Of a DNA stretch of 64,000 nt, positions 1 through 13,796 are shown one piece after another. A program made the translations under genes and the position numbers. Where the stretch lies: positions 496,001 through 560,000 of the forward strand of contig JAKOGH010000002.1 in assembly GCA_024811115.1 (NCBI GenBank). Direction: 5' to 3'. Positions within the stretch are counted from its first letter, which is position 1. Each line of letters starts with the position of its first letter. This DNA comes from Terana coerulea. Its lineage: Eukaryota > Basidiomycota > Agaricomycetes > Polyporales > Phanerochaetaceae. The notes beneath the pieces are model-generated. The model was not told the DNA's origin and ran no database searches. It saw only the letters and a list, made by a program, of their open reading frames with translations.

Positions 1-50
1 CGATCTCTCCTGTGCTCGATGTGGCAGATCTCTGATAGTCACTTGTGCAG

Positions 51-807
51 ACTCCTATATGGTGACGCCGGGCGAAGATAGCTGGGCCACAGTCCTCGAT
101 CGTGCCGAGAAGATGGAGCTCGAGGATTACGTCGGCGGGGACTTGCTCAGCGTTGACATGTACCAGATCCTCGTTTGTGTAAGCCTGCACATTCCTGATT
201 ACATCACACCCTCGCTGATAAATGACCATCATTGCTGAATAGACAATGGCAAAGTATCCTGGGCACCGTAACACGTTCTCGGAGCTGCAGCGGCAGGGCA
301 ATCCGTTCTTCGTCGGAATGTGAGTCGCGCACCCGTCATTGACAACATTGTCGCTGACCAGCTCCTCAGCAATTGGGAGGTGGTGCGTCTGCGCCAGACT
401 CCGATGCCCGACATCAGCAGCCCGCCTGCTCGTGCCGATGCTCAGAAGCCCAAGGCATTCTTCGGCTCGTTCAGTGGCGGTGGGGTCTATGCAGCCACAG
501 AGGACCCCCATCCGAGCTTCAACTATGTTGGGCCAGTCTTTGAGACCGACACCGACGGCCCGGCCTTCGAGGATATCCCGCTGCACGAAGCCGGCCACGG
601 TACTGGCTACACGTCTTCCGCCGATGAGAAGAGCATCTCATGGACAATCGAGGCCGTTGCTACCAAGGTACGTCTATTCGCATTATAGTACCCTCGCTAC
701 AGCTAACGACCTCGATGTAGACCGTGTCCGTCCTCTGTCGCATCAAGAGCTGGGCTGGCAAGGCCCTCGGTTGCTTTTCCCGCTTGTGCACGCTAGTCGT
801 GCTGTAG
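51..807 (+). CDS. Ser/Thr protein kinase, C-terminal part (5' end outside window)
   Basis: This is the C-lobe end and tail of a protein kinase whose start lies left of the window. Four exons can be read: 51-178, 243-319, 370-667 and 721-807. Splice sites and phases match the second, fuller copy at 19932-22004 (minus). The aligned parts include VDWD/INWE followed by LRQTP-[LM]-PD, the typical end of an AGC-like kinase domain, then FFGSFSGGG, EDPHPSFNY and a hydrophobic last exon ending LVVL. Exon 1 is one base shorter than the paralogue near 51-79, which would put it out of frame unless the missing upstream exon compensates. The function is a generic protein kinase; its substrate is unknown. 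It forms the outer end of a large inverted duplication. Confidence 0.6.
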
Positions 808-1194
808 CGATGCTCGACGCCCCCACCGACCCTCACGCTTTCGATCCCGTCGCCCCGCTTCCTAGTGAAGCATTTTGGTCCCCAGTTTTATTTTTCCCCA
901 CCCACAAGGCACACCTAATGAAGTCACGACTGTTCACGACTCGCTCTCGCAATGCTCTCGACATGCTCTCGGTCTATTTATGGTGTGCGCCACGGCCACA
1001 CACAGCCTATCCACCCAATAAACTCCAATAAACCTCAATAATCGGCTCGCTCGTATCTCTAATCACTATTTATTTGGTCGACCACCCCTGCGATACCTCG
1101 CGACACCTCGCGACACACCCCTGCTGCACCCACCTAATGTCCTCCATTAATCCCGCGCCCGATACGACTGGCTATACTCTGCGCCGTACTCCCA

Positions 1195-1750
1195 GTCTGT
1201 TGCCCGACTAACGCGTCACCCTGTGGCTTGTTCTCAGGTACGTATCTTGTTGAGTCGTGTATAATACTGTCTAACTTTTTGTTTACCGTCAACCCAACGT
1301 CAGCAGTCGCCAATTTTCTAGGGCGCATCCCTCTGAGGTGTTACTCCTCGGGTTGCCACGTTGGCTTTGCACGACTAGCTGGCTACCGGACATCCGTGCC
1401 TGCGCTCCTCTTGGCTGGCGACCCGGCCCTGCCCGACAAGGCCGTCTTAACATGAAGCCTCTGGCTTGCTCCTAGGTGCATTTCTTGTTACTCTGCGCAC
1501 AACCTTCGCTAACCTCCCATTTTGCTTCAGTCTGGCTGTTCATGACCAGTGACTCCCTGGAGCTGCGCCGGTGAGGCAATCACTCTCTAGGTGCAACGCC
1601 TGCCTGGATCTGCGGGCTTGCAGTGTACCACTTTCCGGACATCGACGCTTTCCCGCAGAACCACGCTGCCTGCGATCTCGTGGCTGGCGACCCTGACTTG
1701 TTCAGCAAGGCCGTCACGACGACCTTCCCGAGGACTGGCTTTCCCGGCCC
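1195..1750 (+). repeat. Degenerate tandem units inside the duplicated kinase flank
   Basis: Three related units recur about 220-270 bp apart, near 1195-1255, 1412-1490 and 1680-1745. Each carries variants of TGGCTGGCGACCC, CCCGACAAGGCCGTC and TGGCTTG-T-CT-AGGT, and the first two continue into a TCTTGTT block. The corresponding region of the right arm (about 19020-19540) keeps at least two of these units. No gene is recognised. It could be a decayed minisatellite or repeated exon-like modules. Confidence 0.45.
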
Positions 1751-2255
1751 CTGCAGAGCCTCCCCAAAGATACACCCGCCCGCACATATGCGCACGACAC
1801 ACATCCTCAAGATGCCTTACACCGATTCCTGAAGACCCACCTTGCCGTTGACCGACACCCTTGGCGACCGAGCCCCTTGCCGTAGACACGAAATGGCTGT
1901 GCCTATACAAGGCACCCATGTTTACCGCATCGGACACGCTCGCTCGCTCCGGCCGTGGTGCTACCTGCCTACCAGAGGCAGCGCGCCCCACCACCCGGTC
2001 CTTCCGGCTCCCCGGTCTTCCCTGTCGATTGGTCTTGGCTTCGTCTTGGTCTTGGCCCCGCTGTGTCTCCCGCTGGTCCCTTTGGGTGTTTTGTAGGCTT
2101 CTGCGGCTCGGCTCTGTTTGCCTATGCCCTCTGTCGTCTCGGGCCTCTGCTTCCTGCGGCTACTAGCTCAGACTTGTTGTCTTGTCAAGTATAAATGCAC
2201 CCGTCTGCGTCAATGTTCTTCCTACAGACTAGTGCCAATAAAGAGAATAGCCTTC

Positions 2256-3599
2256 TTCTTCCTGCTGAGCGCATATCACACCACTGTACCCATGGGTCAT
2301 GTCTCACACGTCCTTTGTTATCGTTGGGCTGCTTCAAGAAACCGGCTGCCTCGAATTCTAACAGAGACAAACAATTGGGAAACGCAGATTTTAATGCGCG
2401 CTTAGTTCTTGTTTCCATGGCTTTCCTTCGACCCCGCATGTTTCACAGTTGTCGCAATCACGCTTTTGTTCTTATGTTTTACCATTTACTAAACCCCCAT
2501 ATTGCACGGCTACCCTCAGTCAGCAACCAACCTCCCACGAAACCCGAATGTGCAAAAGGCGAAGCACGTTTGCTGTCCGCGCCACTATGAACTCTGAGTT
2601 CTAACTCCTTTTGCCTACGCTTCTTACACGTGTCCCGGGCAGACTCAGCAAATTCCCCTACTTGGACTACCTTCAGCGTAACAGACCATTACCGCATTCA
2701 GGATGGTAGCATCGAGTAAGTGGACACTGACCATGTCTGTGAGGCCCCATGATGATACTGCGTCCAGTTTGTTTCGGCTATTCCCATCCTCCAGGATACC
2801 CGGGTAGGACAGATGACCGTCAATCCCCTCGCAAGGACATAGGCCTCTCGCGCCGGGCGGCCACACTGCATACATGCTGTTAGAGTATCGACATACTCCC
2901 ATAGTTCTGCATGGCTTGGAGCGATGAAATGCGCTTATCCCATAGTGTCACGTTACATTATCCACGAGCACTGTAGCAACAACAGTGGTTGGAGTTGGTT
3001 CTCTGGTTCCCTGGATCTTGAGGAGCTTCAGTAGACTCTGGTGGTGACCAAGAAGTGTCTTGCTTCGGTCCATAGGTTTTTAGCAGCACACATTGATGAT
3101 CACGCCCGGTAGCTTTCCCTCGAGCAGGTTTGTCCCAGTTGGTTTACTGGTGAGAGTTTTGATGCACCCGTAGCTGTAGTTATTATATTTGGCCTTATTT
3201 TTGGATTCACTTTGTTTGTTTGTTTGCTCTTTCTCCCTGCGCGCCCGCTCGCATCCTGTGCTGAATCATTACTTGTGCTTTCAGCTAGTATATCCCTCTG
3301 GTACTCTGAGTCTGAGTATGAGCTCGCACTGCATGCACCGGTGCTCGAAGTCAACACATGTGCGTTTGCAAAAAAATCCCTGTCATGGTGAATTTCTTTG
3401 GGGTAAATGATAGCAAGGAACCATTGTGATGTTCATTCTCTACAAGCATAACTCTTCTAGAATGAGTCTAAGTCTATGGCGATTGATGCAACAAGCAAAT
3501 ACAGAGTGCGACAGCAACAACTATAAACACAGGTCTAGGTTCTAAGGATACAGCAGGTTAAGCATTAACATTAAAATCAAAACGAAGCACGAAGCCATC
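2256..3599. other. Intergenic stretch, nothing recognised
   Basis: Short open frames occur on both strands, but none has splice structure, a family signature or a paralogue in the window. The stretch separates the left duplication arm from the 3' end of the first loosenin gene. Confidence 0.4.
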
Positions 3600-3777
3600 C
3601 GGGGCTCGTGTATCTATGTGATGGTTGCAAGCCAACGAATTCTGCAATATCCCTCGCGCGGCGGAGGTCGGCTGTGTGTCGAGGAACAGCGGAGGGAGGA
3701 AACGTGCGATGACGAGAGCAAGATCGAAAGCGAATAGATAGGAGGCGGCGATGGGAAGACAAACGGGGCGTCGGGCC

Positions 3778-4305
3778 TCACGCAAACTTCCAGGTCATGC
3801 CGTGCAGGCGGCCGAGCGACTGGTCCGCGAGCTGCGAGAAGGCCGCCGGCGAGAAGTCGAGGTCCCACTCCGCGCAGCCCTCGCAGCGGTCCGTGATCGT
3901 CACCGTCACCTTCCGGCCGTTGTCTACGCACAACTCATCAGCATACAGCGCATAGTCGCACGCAGAGCACAACGAGAACGTACAGTTGACGATGGCCTTC
4001 TTGCCGCAGATGGGGTTGGCGTTCGGGTTGGCGCCGGTGTAGCCCGGGTAGCTGTCGTACAGGATGTGCGAGACGGCGGCGATGTAGTCGGTGTCGACGT
4101 TGGTGATGCCGCACGAGCCGAGGCCGGTGCCGTAGTAGGTCGCTGCAGAGACTCGCACTTCAGCGGACATCCCCTATCAAAACTGACCAAGAGACTCACC
4201 ATCGCCGGAGTGAGTGCCAGTAATTTTGACACTGCGCGCCTCGGGGACGGCAGCGGCGGAGGCAGCAAGGGTCATCGTCGCGACCGTGAAGATCTTAGCA
4301 AACAT
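3778..4305 (-). CDS. Loosenin-like expansin-related secreted protein (DPBB domain)
   Basis: This is a small secreted protein of the expansin/loosenin type, a single double-psi beta-barrel domain thought to loosen cellulose and chitin networks without hydrolysis. There are three exons. A signal peptide begins MFAKIFTVATMTLAASAAAV, followed by ATYYGTGLGSCGITN, the cysteine motif NPICGKK and VTITDRCEGC. The Asp of TDRC corresponds to the catalytic-site Asp of the family. The domain ends in GMTWKFA with no second (CBM63) domain, as expected for loosenins. The intron before ATYY and the one after the ICGKK exon are at the same places in the paralogues. A TATA box lies about 150 nt upstream. The enzyme class is known from family members; the substrate here is inferred. 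Confidence 0.88.
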
Positions 4306-4451
4306 GGTGTGTGGGTTGGTGGCAGTCGGACGACGTTAAGGTCAAGGAAGGACTAAAAGAGAGTAGATGAAGGTGGGAGTAGGCGACCGTGGGTGGGAAG
4401 TGACTGTGGAAACGTCCGAAGAGCGTGCTGTTCCCCCTCCCTGCCCTCCAG

Positions 4452-4459
4452 CTTATATA
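4452..4459 (-). promoter_or_regulatory. TATA box of loosenin gene at 3778-4305
   Basis: TATATAAG is read on the minus strand about 150 nt upstream of the ATG. It lies in a block conserved with the promoters at 13789 and, more loosely, 24250, with nearly constant distance to the start codon (about 147-168 nt). Confidence 0.7.
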
Positions 4460-4700
4460 GCCGTCGGGACCCGCGCCTCCGACGCCACAAGGCTCGCGCA
4501 GGGTACCGAGGCCCAAATTTTGGTCGGGCGATCGTGCTGCCCAGTGGTCCAGCCCGCCGGCGAAGCAGGGCCGATAACACACGGTGCGTCGGGAACGGCG
4601 CGGGAGCAGCTGCAAGCACCCCCGATGTTTTTCGTTTTGTTTTTGTTTTGCATTTTGCACGAGAGCCAATCGGAACGCGGCGGAGGGCGGAGCGCGCGCC

Positions 4701-5527
4701 CGCCTTGATATTGCCCTCGAGGGGTCCGGCGGGGCGCTCGGGCGCCGACGTCGGCGAGTCTGCGTCGGCCACGCCAAGCCTACGGTGTTGGCAAGTGCCC
4801 GCGCGCAGAGGCCCGCCTGGTCCGTGCGCGCCTTTTGGCCTCGATCGTGCCCAAGCCGCCGCACGACGCCCCCTGCTCCGCCGCGCCCGACGAACCCATG
4901 GCGGGCAGTGCGCGGCCCTCCGCTGGCGCACCGAATCCACACGCCGAACCCCTGCCCTCGGCACACCTGAGTTTCGCGGAATGCAGCTGAGCCCTGAAAA
5001 AGAAACCTGTAGAAGTTTATTTGAGCAACTCGTGGCAGTTCTCGACACCATGCATCGCGCCGACGGGCGTCTGTGTAATGCCGCGCGGGCACTTCGTGAC
5101 GGATTTGGAAGGTATAGTGTACAGGTGTATGCGCGATCGCCAGCTGCCCGATAGCCAGCAAAGACACGATTAAACCGTTCACGAAAATGCGCGCCTGGAT
5201 AGTGCAGAGTGCGAGTGGTTTTCGCTAGGCGTCGGAGTATGTTCTCTATGTCGCGTCGGCCACACAACTTGAACACAGACCGTTGAACACAGGCCGGCAC
5301 CGGCGGGCCGCACGCAGAATGCACGCCCGACGAACAATGCTTTTTCATCCGGAGGGCCTTTTCCCTCTTGTTGACTGCAAATGTTCACGAAGGGTGCCAT
5401 TTCTTGGAGATGAAAGGGCAGGGTGTCTAAAGAATGTCTCCAACATGACCTAAGCTCAGGAATATGCAGTCGCCACGGATCTGCGTAAACACCACGCACA
5501 GCAGCCCGCAAGCCGGTGCCGCCAGCC
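4701..5527. other. GC-rich upstream region of loosenin gene
   Basis: Long open frames on both strands reflect high GC and have no family signature. The part nearest the gene (to about 4700) matches the sister promoter; the rest up to the cupin stop codon shows nothing recognisable. Confidence 0.4.
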
Positions 5528-6831
5528 TTAGTCCGCCTTCACATGCGGCAGCCACTCCTCCCAGCCCGCCTCGCCGCCCCAGAGCGCCTCGAGCACCGTC
5601 CTGCCCAGGTACTTATGGTCCTCCCACGCGAAGCCGGGAAACACGACCTCCGTGATGAGGCAGCCCGTCGTGCCGCGCCGCGCCGGGTCGTGCTCTACAC
5701 CACATGCGTGTCAGAGACGTGTCACGGGACGAGTGGAAAGGGGTAGGGGCGGCGTACCGACGGCGGCGAGGTCCGCGGGCAGCAGCTGCGACTTCTTCCA
5801 CACGCCCGAGCCGACGAGGAACTGCAGCTGCTCGCCCTGCGCGACGTTCGGGCCGATTATCTAGCCGGCGCCGCCGCGCCCGCCATCAGCCTCGCGTACA
5901 CGGGACTTGCACAGAAAGGCGTATGCAGGTGCGTACGTGTTTCTCGATTCGGGGCGGGTGCTCCGGGTAGATGAGCGTGTACTCGGCGCGGCCCTGGTGG
6001 TGCACATGCATCGTCTGCCGTCGTCCATCCGCGCGCACAAGCCAAGGATATGCGGAACAAGGATCCCAGGGGAAGCATGCATGAGTAGGTAGGTGGAGAC
6101 AACGCAGCGAGAGAGGACGAGCGTACGGCGGACTTGTTCATGTGGAAGACGCCACACGCGTCTTCGGGCGTGAGCAGGTAATATATCGTCGTCGCGAGCG
6201 GGCGTAGCTGCCCGTCTTTCCGCGAGGAGGGCCGTGTACAGGCGGGTGGCGGTCAGCAGCCGGGCGGGTCCGTGCAGCGCGGGGGTGGGGGTGGTGTGGC
6301 GCAGGTCAGCGTGCGGTGGCGTGCGGTGGCGGAGAGCCAAGGAGGCCAGGAAGGGGTTGCCAGTCAGTGCCAGGCACGGAGGTCGCACCGACGCGTCCAG
6401 GACCGACGCACGCACGCACCCGACGCAACCCCATTACGATGCGCGGCCGACGATTAATGGCGTTGCAAAGTGATGATAAGGTTCGCCGAGCAAGTGCATC
6501 CCGGCAAAAGAGGGAGGTGAGTAGGAAACAAGGTTCGGGGGCGGCGTCAGCACGGCATGGCGAGGACGAGATGCGCGGACGGATGCATACCAGCAAACGG
6601 CGACGGGACGTGCTCCTCCTGCCGGTCGGTCTCTGCGTAGTATCCTAGCGCCACACGTCAGCCGTCACTCCCACAGCATACCGGGGAGATTAGAAAATGC
6701 GGGGGTGGGCGACCCTCTCGAGACGGGGACGCACCTCCTTCGGGATGTTTCTGCATCTTGAGGAGGCTGATGATCTCCGGGTTCGTATTGGGGTACGACA
6801 GGTGTTTGGAACCCGCCTGTGCGACTGTCAT
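5528..6831 (-). CDS. DUF985 / cupin_5 family protein
   Basis: This is a RmlC-like cupin of the DUF985 (cupin_5) family, cytosolic, with biochemical function poorly defined. Six exons can be joined in frame. Exon 1 (6735-6831) starts with MTVAQAGSKH and ends at KHPEGG. Exon 2 begins GYYAETDRQ and exon 3 contains LATTIYYLLTPED and FHMNKSA. Exon 4 contains HHQGRAEYTLIYPE, exon 5 IIGPNVAQGEQLQFLVGSGVW, and the last exon GCLITEVVFPGFAWEDH, ending at HVKAD. This order (HPEGG-Y-ET, TTIYYLL, E-TL-Y, VPAG-W-like, V-PGF-ED) is the standard family layout. Intron 2 is unusually long (about 375 nt). The frame is clean throughout. The gene lies between the first loosenin gene and a repeat. Confidence 0.85.
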
Positions 6832-6949
6832 CTTGTCCAGCTTTGTCGCAAACTTTACTGCACAGATACTAAGAATTCGGGCACGCCTTCAGTCAGGCGG
6901 ACGGTGTGCAGAGAGGGACTCACCTCCCCTCTCGCTGATGGTCAATATA

Positions 6950-7990
6950 TAGTAGCAGCCGCGCCGGTGCTGATTAATGATTGCAGTAATCGTCAGCTGC
7001 GGCGAGCTGGACGCACGGCAGGCTATCAGCGTATCTCTGCGACCCTGCAGCAACGACTTGCACGATCAACCGCCGCGAAAACACGCAAGGTGTCGCGCCA
7101 TTTTCCAGAACACGGGCAGCTGGTTGTGGGCGGAACGGTGGTTGCTTGAACAGGGATCAACCAATCATGAACGGGCGTCTGCTTCATCGCTTGCGGGCCG
7201 AGGGCCGAAAGCCTGCTTCGCCGCTTCTGGCTGTAAGCGCCCCGACGCTGCACTTGCTTCGATACTTCGAAGTTCGAACGGACAGCACTGGAGCCTTAGG
7301 GCTGCCGTGCCTGGGTGACTAGGCAGACATGGTCCAAGTTGTGTACGGAGTGGCGTATGGTGAGTAACTTATTGCGATCGATTGAAATCCCGCGGGCTAC
7401 CGTATGTATTGAATATTACTCACTATTCTGAACGGGCCCCGATGGCGTTGTCTTACAGGGCAGTCGATCTAACGGACTTCCCGAAGAAAAATCTTCTGCA
7501 ACATTTGCCCAACCATGAAAGAACGCAACACAGAAGCGCGGGCCAACGCATGCGCTGAAACTTGCCGAAAAGAGCTCCATGGCTGGCATGCCAAGGCGTG
7601 CCTACCACAACCCGCTTGTCCTGACGATTTCGAGACGGGATGCAGTTGCTCGCGGCAGGCACCAACCGGCAACTTCACCAAGATTCACGTCTTGCAATTG
7701 AATATTCTCCCGCGATGCCAGTCTTAGCACTCGGGAACGGCAGGTGTCCAGGAACGGCCCCCTTCGCTGCACTTTGCGCCCCTTCCGTTGATACCAAGTC
7801 TGCTTGCGGCGGCTCTGCTCGGGACGCTGGACGCGTTGACGCATCCTCGATGTCCCGCGAAGCGTCGGCACCCGCGCGTCCGCGCCACGGACGGTTCCTT
7901 TCGAAACCCACTCTTCACTGTGCTGTCGCTGCGCCATTCAGACGCACCGACGCCGCAGCCGGGGCGACTCCACGCCGCCCGCTTCCAGCG
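6950..7990 (+). repeat. ~1.05 kb repeat, copy 1
   Basis: The segment is collinear, in inverted orientation, with 17350-18445. Shared landmarks are the RRAG-TAGY-like block near 6990, GTAAGCGCCCC-[GA]-[CG]GCTGCACTTGC near 7231, the TGCGTTGGC block near 7550 and the GAGTGGGTTTCGAAAGGAA block near 7905. Coding-like frames (EEWVSKG) are conserved but broken, which suggests a decayed transposable element or duplicated intergenic DNA of unknown type. It lies between the cupin and the halogenase promoter. Confidence 0.65.
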
Positions 7991-8237
7991 CCGTGGGCAC
8001 TGGGCGAGACTGGGCGGCTGCGCGGACGCCTCATCGCGGTATATTAAAGCGGTAGGGGGATCGTAGGAGGACTCCACGGTGACCGTGTCTGCTACGCCAT
8101 ACGCGACGACAGCGCCGCCTGCCTGCTACCACCAGCACCGCGCCCTCCGCCGCCCCCTCGCCATCTGCGCACCCGCGCCCGCAATCGCTATACCATACCC
8201 AGCCAGTGTCCGTCGCAGCCGTCGAGGAAATAGCGTT

Positions 8238-11147
<2,910 letters not shown>

Positions 11148-11590
11148 GGGGCGGTCGCCGTTGACATGGACAACACAGACACGTGTAGAAAGGCATCATT
11201 ATTGGTTGGTTGTTTTCTCTTGCATGGTTTTTATTGGGTTACTTTTGTTGGTTATCTCGTCGCAAGTGGCTCGTTCGCACGCGCTTTCGTTCGCTTTCGT
11301 TCGCTCTGTTGCATCGGTTGTATAGCTGGGCGAGTCGTACATTGGAATATTAATGTTATGTGTGTAATTATGGGACTTGTTTTGCGAGGTGGTCCCAGCT
11401 CGGTGTGGTGCGAGCCGCCTTCTTTGCATGCCGCCGCCGCCGTCTGCAAGCGGCGGGCGGCCTTCGCGCAAAGATCCTCGTCCGCCAGAACGCCCCGGGC
11501 CAGGTCGTCTGCTCCGAGTTATTAGGCTCCCGCCCGCCCGGCAAGGGCTTCTGCCGAGCCGGGGAGAACGTACGGGAGTTGGTCAGTCCG
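11148..11590. other. Halogenase 3' flank, nothing recognised
   Basis: The first ~200 bases are T-rich and likely the transcript end of the halogenase. No gene is supported between here and the KDZ relic. Confidence 0.35.
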
Positions 11591-12925
11591 CGAGCAGTCC
11601 GGGTGTCCGGGTGTCCGCGCGGACTCGATTGATCGGACCGGCGGAGCGGAATGATCGGAGATCGAATAGTACCATATCGGGACATGTGATGATCGCAAAC
11701 ATATGCCAAATGTAGCTGCGTGTGCGGCAGAGCCTGGGCCACATCGCGGCGTCCACCTCGTCCGAATCTACGGTAACATGGACAACCTACAATACATTCT
11801 CGCCAGCATCACAGAACACCCAGAGCTCGTTGAAGTCCTGACTCTCACGAAGGTCTTCCAGTTTGTGACATCATGCGCGCAAATGAAGAACGACATCATC
11901 CTCGCTCAACCTCTTACCACATATCGCGATCCAAGCTCGCCGCCGTCTCACCTTCCCCAGTCCGCACTGAGCTTCTTGTCTACTGCCTTGGAGGTGGACA
12001 CCAACGTCGTATCTCAATGCTGGGACCTCTTCAAACACCTTGTTTGGAGCGATGGCTATGTTGGGGGACTTCACAAGACGCCCCTCAAGCTGTTTCATCA
12101 GGAAGGGCTTGCCCATGGCTATAGTACGCAATCCGTTCTATCTACGCTAATGATCTTTACTTACTCACTGTTAGCTGGGGTGTCCTTATATCCCCCGAGC
12201 CACTTCTGCATGACAGTCGGTTGTGATAACGAGACACTCATGAAGAAAGTCGAACAGCGCGCCGTCTTGCTGTTCACTTTGGACCGTGGTGTTCTTCCGG
12301 CCCATTCTGTTCATCTATATTGCCGGAGTACGTACACACACTCCTGTCTTGTCAAAGTTGACTTACTCACAAGCCTTACAGAATGTCACACGAACTACCA
12401 CCACAATTATGCAGTACAGGATAATACTCGGACGTACTACGTGAATCATGTCCCTTCCATTCTGCAAGTAGGCGAACATCAGTTCTTTGAGCGAAGGGTG
12501 ATTGATCTCTGGATCCATTTGATGCTGCGCTCATGGTATGTTATGCAATCCTGACTTAGCGTTTACTGATACTGAATTACTTTCTATAGGACTTCCGCTA
12601 CTGGATGTGCCGCAGCATACAACGACTCACTTGCAAACTCTTCGAGGTGACAGTTCTTGCACACAGGTAATGGTCATCGAAGACAGTCGCCAGGAGGATG
12701 TGATTGCAAAGATAGATCTAGATACACGCCACACAGAATCGGCCTTCGATGTTCAGGTCGAGCAAGGAGAACCTGCATTCACCTATATCGGGAATGCCGG
12801 TCGGGGCCGCACAGGCTGCATCGAGATCTGAATCTCGGTCAATATGCTCAAATAAGGAAATATATCGAGCGCCCATAGCCTGGACACCCGGACATCCGGA
12901 CGCCCGCGCGGACTGGCCGTAACGT
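11590..12925 (+). mobile_element. Relic of a KDZ-family DNA transposon (CxC5-type accessory gene)
   Basis: The segment encloses the cysteine-cluster ORF at 11778-12644. Both edges carry GTCCGG[GA]TGTCC and CGCGCGGACT motifs (11595-11625 and 12880-12915), which could be terminal or subterminal repeats. The motifs are partly self-complementary, so their orientation is ambiguous. No transposase core is present, so the element is truncated. Confidence 0.45.
11778..12644 (+). CDS. CxC5-like cysteine-cluster protein associated with KDZ transposases, truncated
   Basis: This resembles the N-terminal CxC5 cysteine cluster that accompanies KDZ (Kyakuja-Dileera-Zisupton) transposases in basidiomycetes. 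The ATG at 11778 opens MDNLQYILASI. After two short introns the segments LYPPSHFC, LFTLDRGVLPAHSVHLYCR and ECHTNYHHNY follow, then TRTYYVNHVPSILQVGEHQF. A further intron (donor after the GCTCATG stretch, acceptor TATAG) rebuilds the Trp codon and leads to WTSATGCAAAYNDSLANSS and a stop. Full-length relatives continue with CxC6 and a transposase; here nothing of the kind follows. It is therefore a transposon remnant and unlikely to have a host function. Confidence 0.65.
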
Positions 12926-13490
12926 GTACTTTCTGGAGCCGGCGGCCCCTTGCAGCGCAGGCGCCGATGAACGATTTTCCTTCCGTCTCTCGTTGGACCG
13001 TGGCCGAGACGACCACCGGGACCCCCGATGCTCCCGTTTATCCCCCGAAAATCGCTGGAAAATCTCAGTGTGTCGATCATGTGCGTGAAAGCATACGGCG
13101 CGTGCATGAGGTGCGCGGAGTGTGGCCGGCAATTGGGAGGCTTGGCTGAAGGATTTTGTTTTCAGGGTGGGCGAGGATTGTTTTCGGTGTGCGGAGCGAC
13201 GAGAGGCTCAGGCTGAGCGCTGAGCGCGCTCCGCGGCCGAAGCGGCGTCGACGTTGGTACAACGCCGTAGACTCAGTGTGCTTGCTGGCGGGCCACATGT
13301 CGCGGCGGCATGGAAGCGCGGGCGCGTGCCGCGAACAGGAAAGTACACAGAAAGATCTGGCCGCCGTCGTCATCGGTGACTTGGTCGCGATGCGTCATGG
13401 TGGGTCAATGGTGGGCCCACCGACGTCGGTTTGACGTCGGGGGTCGCGTCGGCCTTGGCCAATAACGTCCCCCTGCGTCCTGTCCAGGTC
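12926..13490. other. Intergenic stretch, nothing recognised
   Basis: Only unsupported open frames occur between the KDZ relic and the promoter region of the second loosenin gene. Confidence 0.35.
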
Positions 13491-13525
13491 CTTACTAAGC
13501 TTGGCCTCGCCAAGCGTTTAGTAAG
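13491..13525. other. Near-perfect inverted repeat (hairpin) upstream of loosenin gene
   Basis: CTTACTAAGCTTGGC is followed by a 3-4 nt loop and GCCAAGCGTTTAGTAAG. The arms pair fully except for a 2-nt bulge. It lies about 300 nt upstream of the TATA box at 13789. It could be a protein-binding palindrome, a small foldback scar or chance. Confidence 0.5.
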
Positions 13526-13788
13526 AGCAGGTGGCGTGCGTTACTTATTACCCCCGTTTGTCTCGATCAGGCCCGACGAGTTGCCCTTCGCCCAATGGCG
13601 CGCCCGCCGCTGCCATGCGCCGCGCGCCGATTGGCCGCGGTGCAGAATCGGGTGCGCCCTCGCATGCGCGATCGACCGTGGTTGGGCCAGGCTGCGCGAT
13701 CGCCCGATCTACGTTTGGGCCCTCGGTGCCCTGCATGAGCCTTGTGGCGTCGTCGACGCGTACATAGGCGCGCGGAGGTCGCGACGCG

Positions 13789-13796
13789 TATATAAG
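13789..13796 (+). promoter_or_regulatory. TATA box of loosenin gene at 13962-14492
   Basis: TATATAAG lies 166 nt upstream of the ATG in a block conserved with the sister promoter (CTGGAGGGCAGNGAGGG follows). A CT-rich leader (CCCACCCACACCCACCCACT type) precedes the ATG, typical of highly expressed basidiomycete genes. Confidence 0.72.

Larger units (their letters stand above)
51..2255 (+). repeat. Left arm of large inverted duplication (kinase tail plus ~1.45 kb 3' flank)
   Basis: The segment matches 18450-20720 on the opposite strand. The match runs from the kinase C-terminal exons through the stop codon and on through about 1.45 kb of flank, ending near the stretch around 2200-2255. Shared landmarks are the TTTATTTGGTCGACCA-type stretch near 1070, the GCGACACCTCGCGACAC stretch near 1095, and the LLLAGD..ALPD.AVLT coding-like block near 1410-1450. 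The arms are clearly diverged (substitutions and indels), so this is an old duplication and not an assembly mirror. The flank itself has no recognisable gene. Confidence 0.8.
3600..4700 (-). repeat. Loosenin gene-plus-promoter block, inverted copy of 13560-14730
   Basis: The homology to the block at 13560-14730 covers the promoter (TATATAAGCTGGAGGGCAG and the following CACGCTCTTCGGACGT), the whole three-exon gene and about 150 bp of 3' flank up to the GGATGGCTTCG stretch near 3595-3605. The two copies are in opposite orientation. Sharing of promoter and 3' end shows a segmental duplication and not a retrocopy. Confidence 0.8.

Noticed and set aside
4295..5348. Very long open frames on both strands upstream of the first loosenin gene
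   Set aside because: They are frame shadows of GC-rich promoter DNA; composition is Arg/Pro/Ala-rich without domains, and part aligns with the sister promoter.
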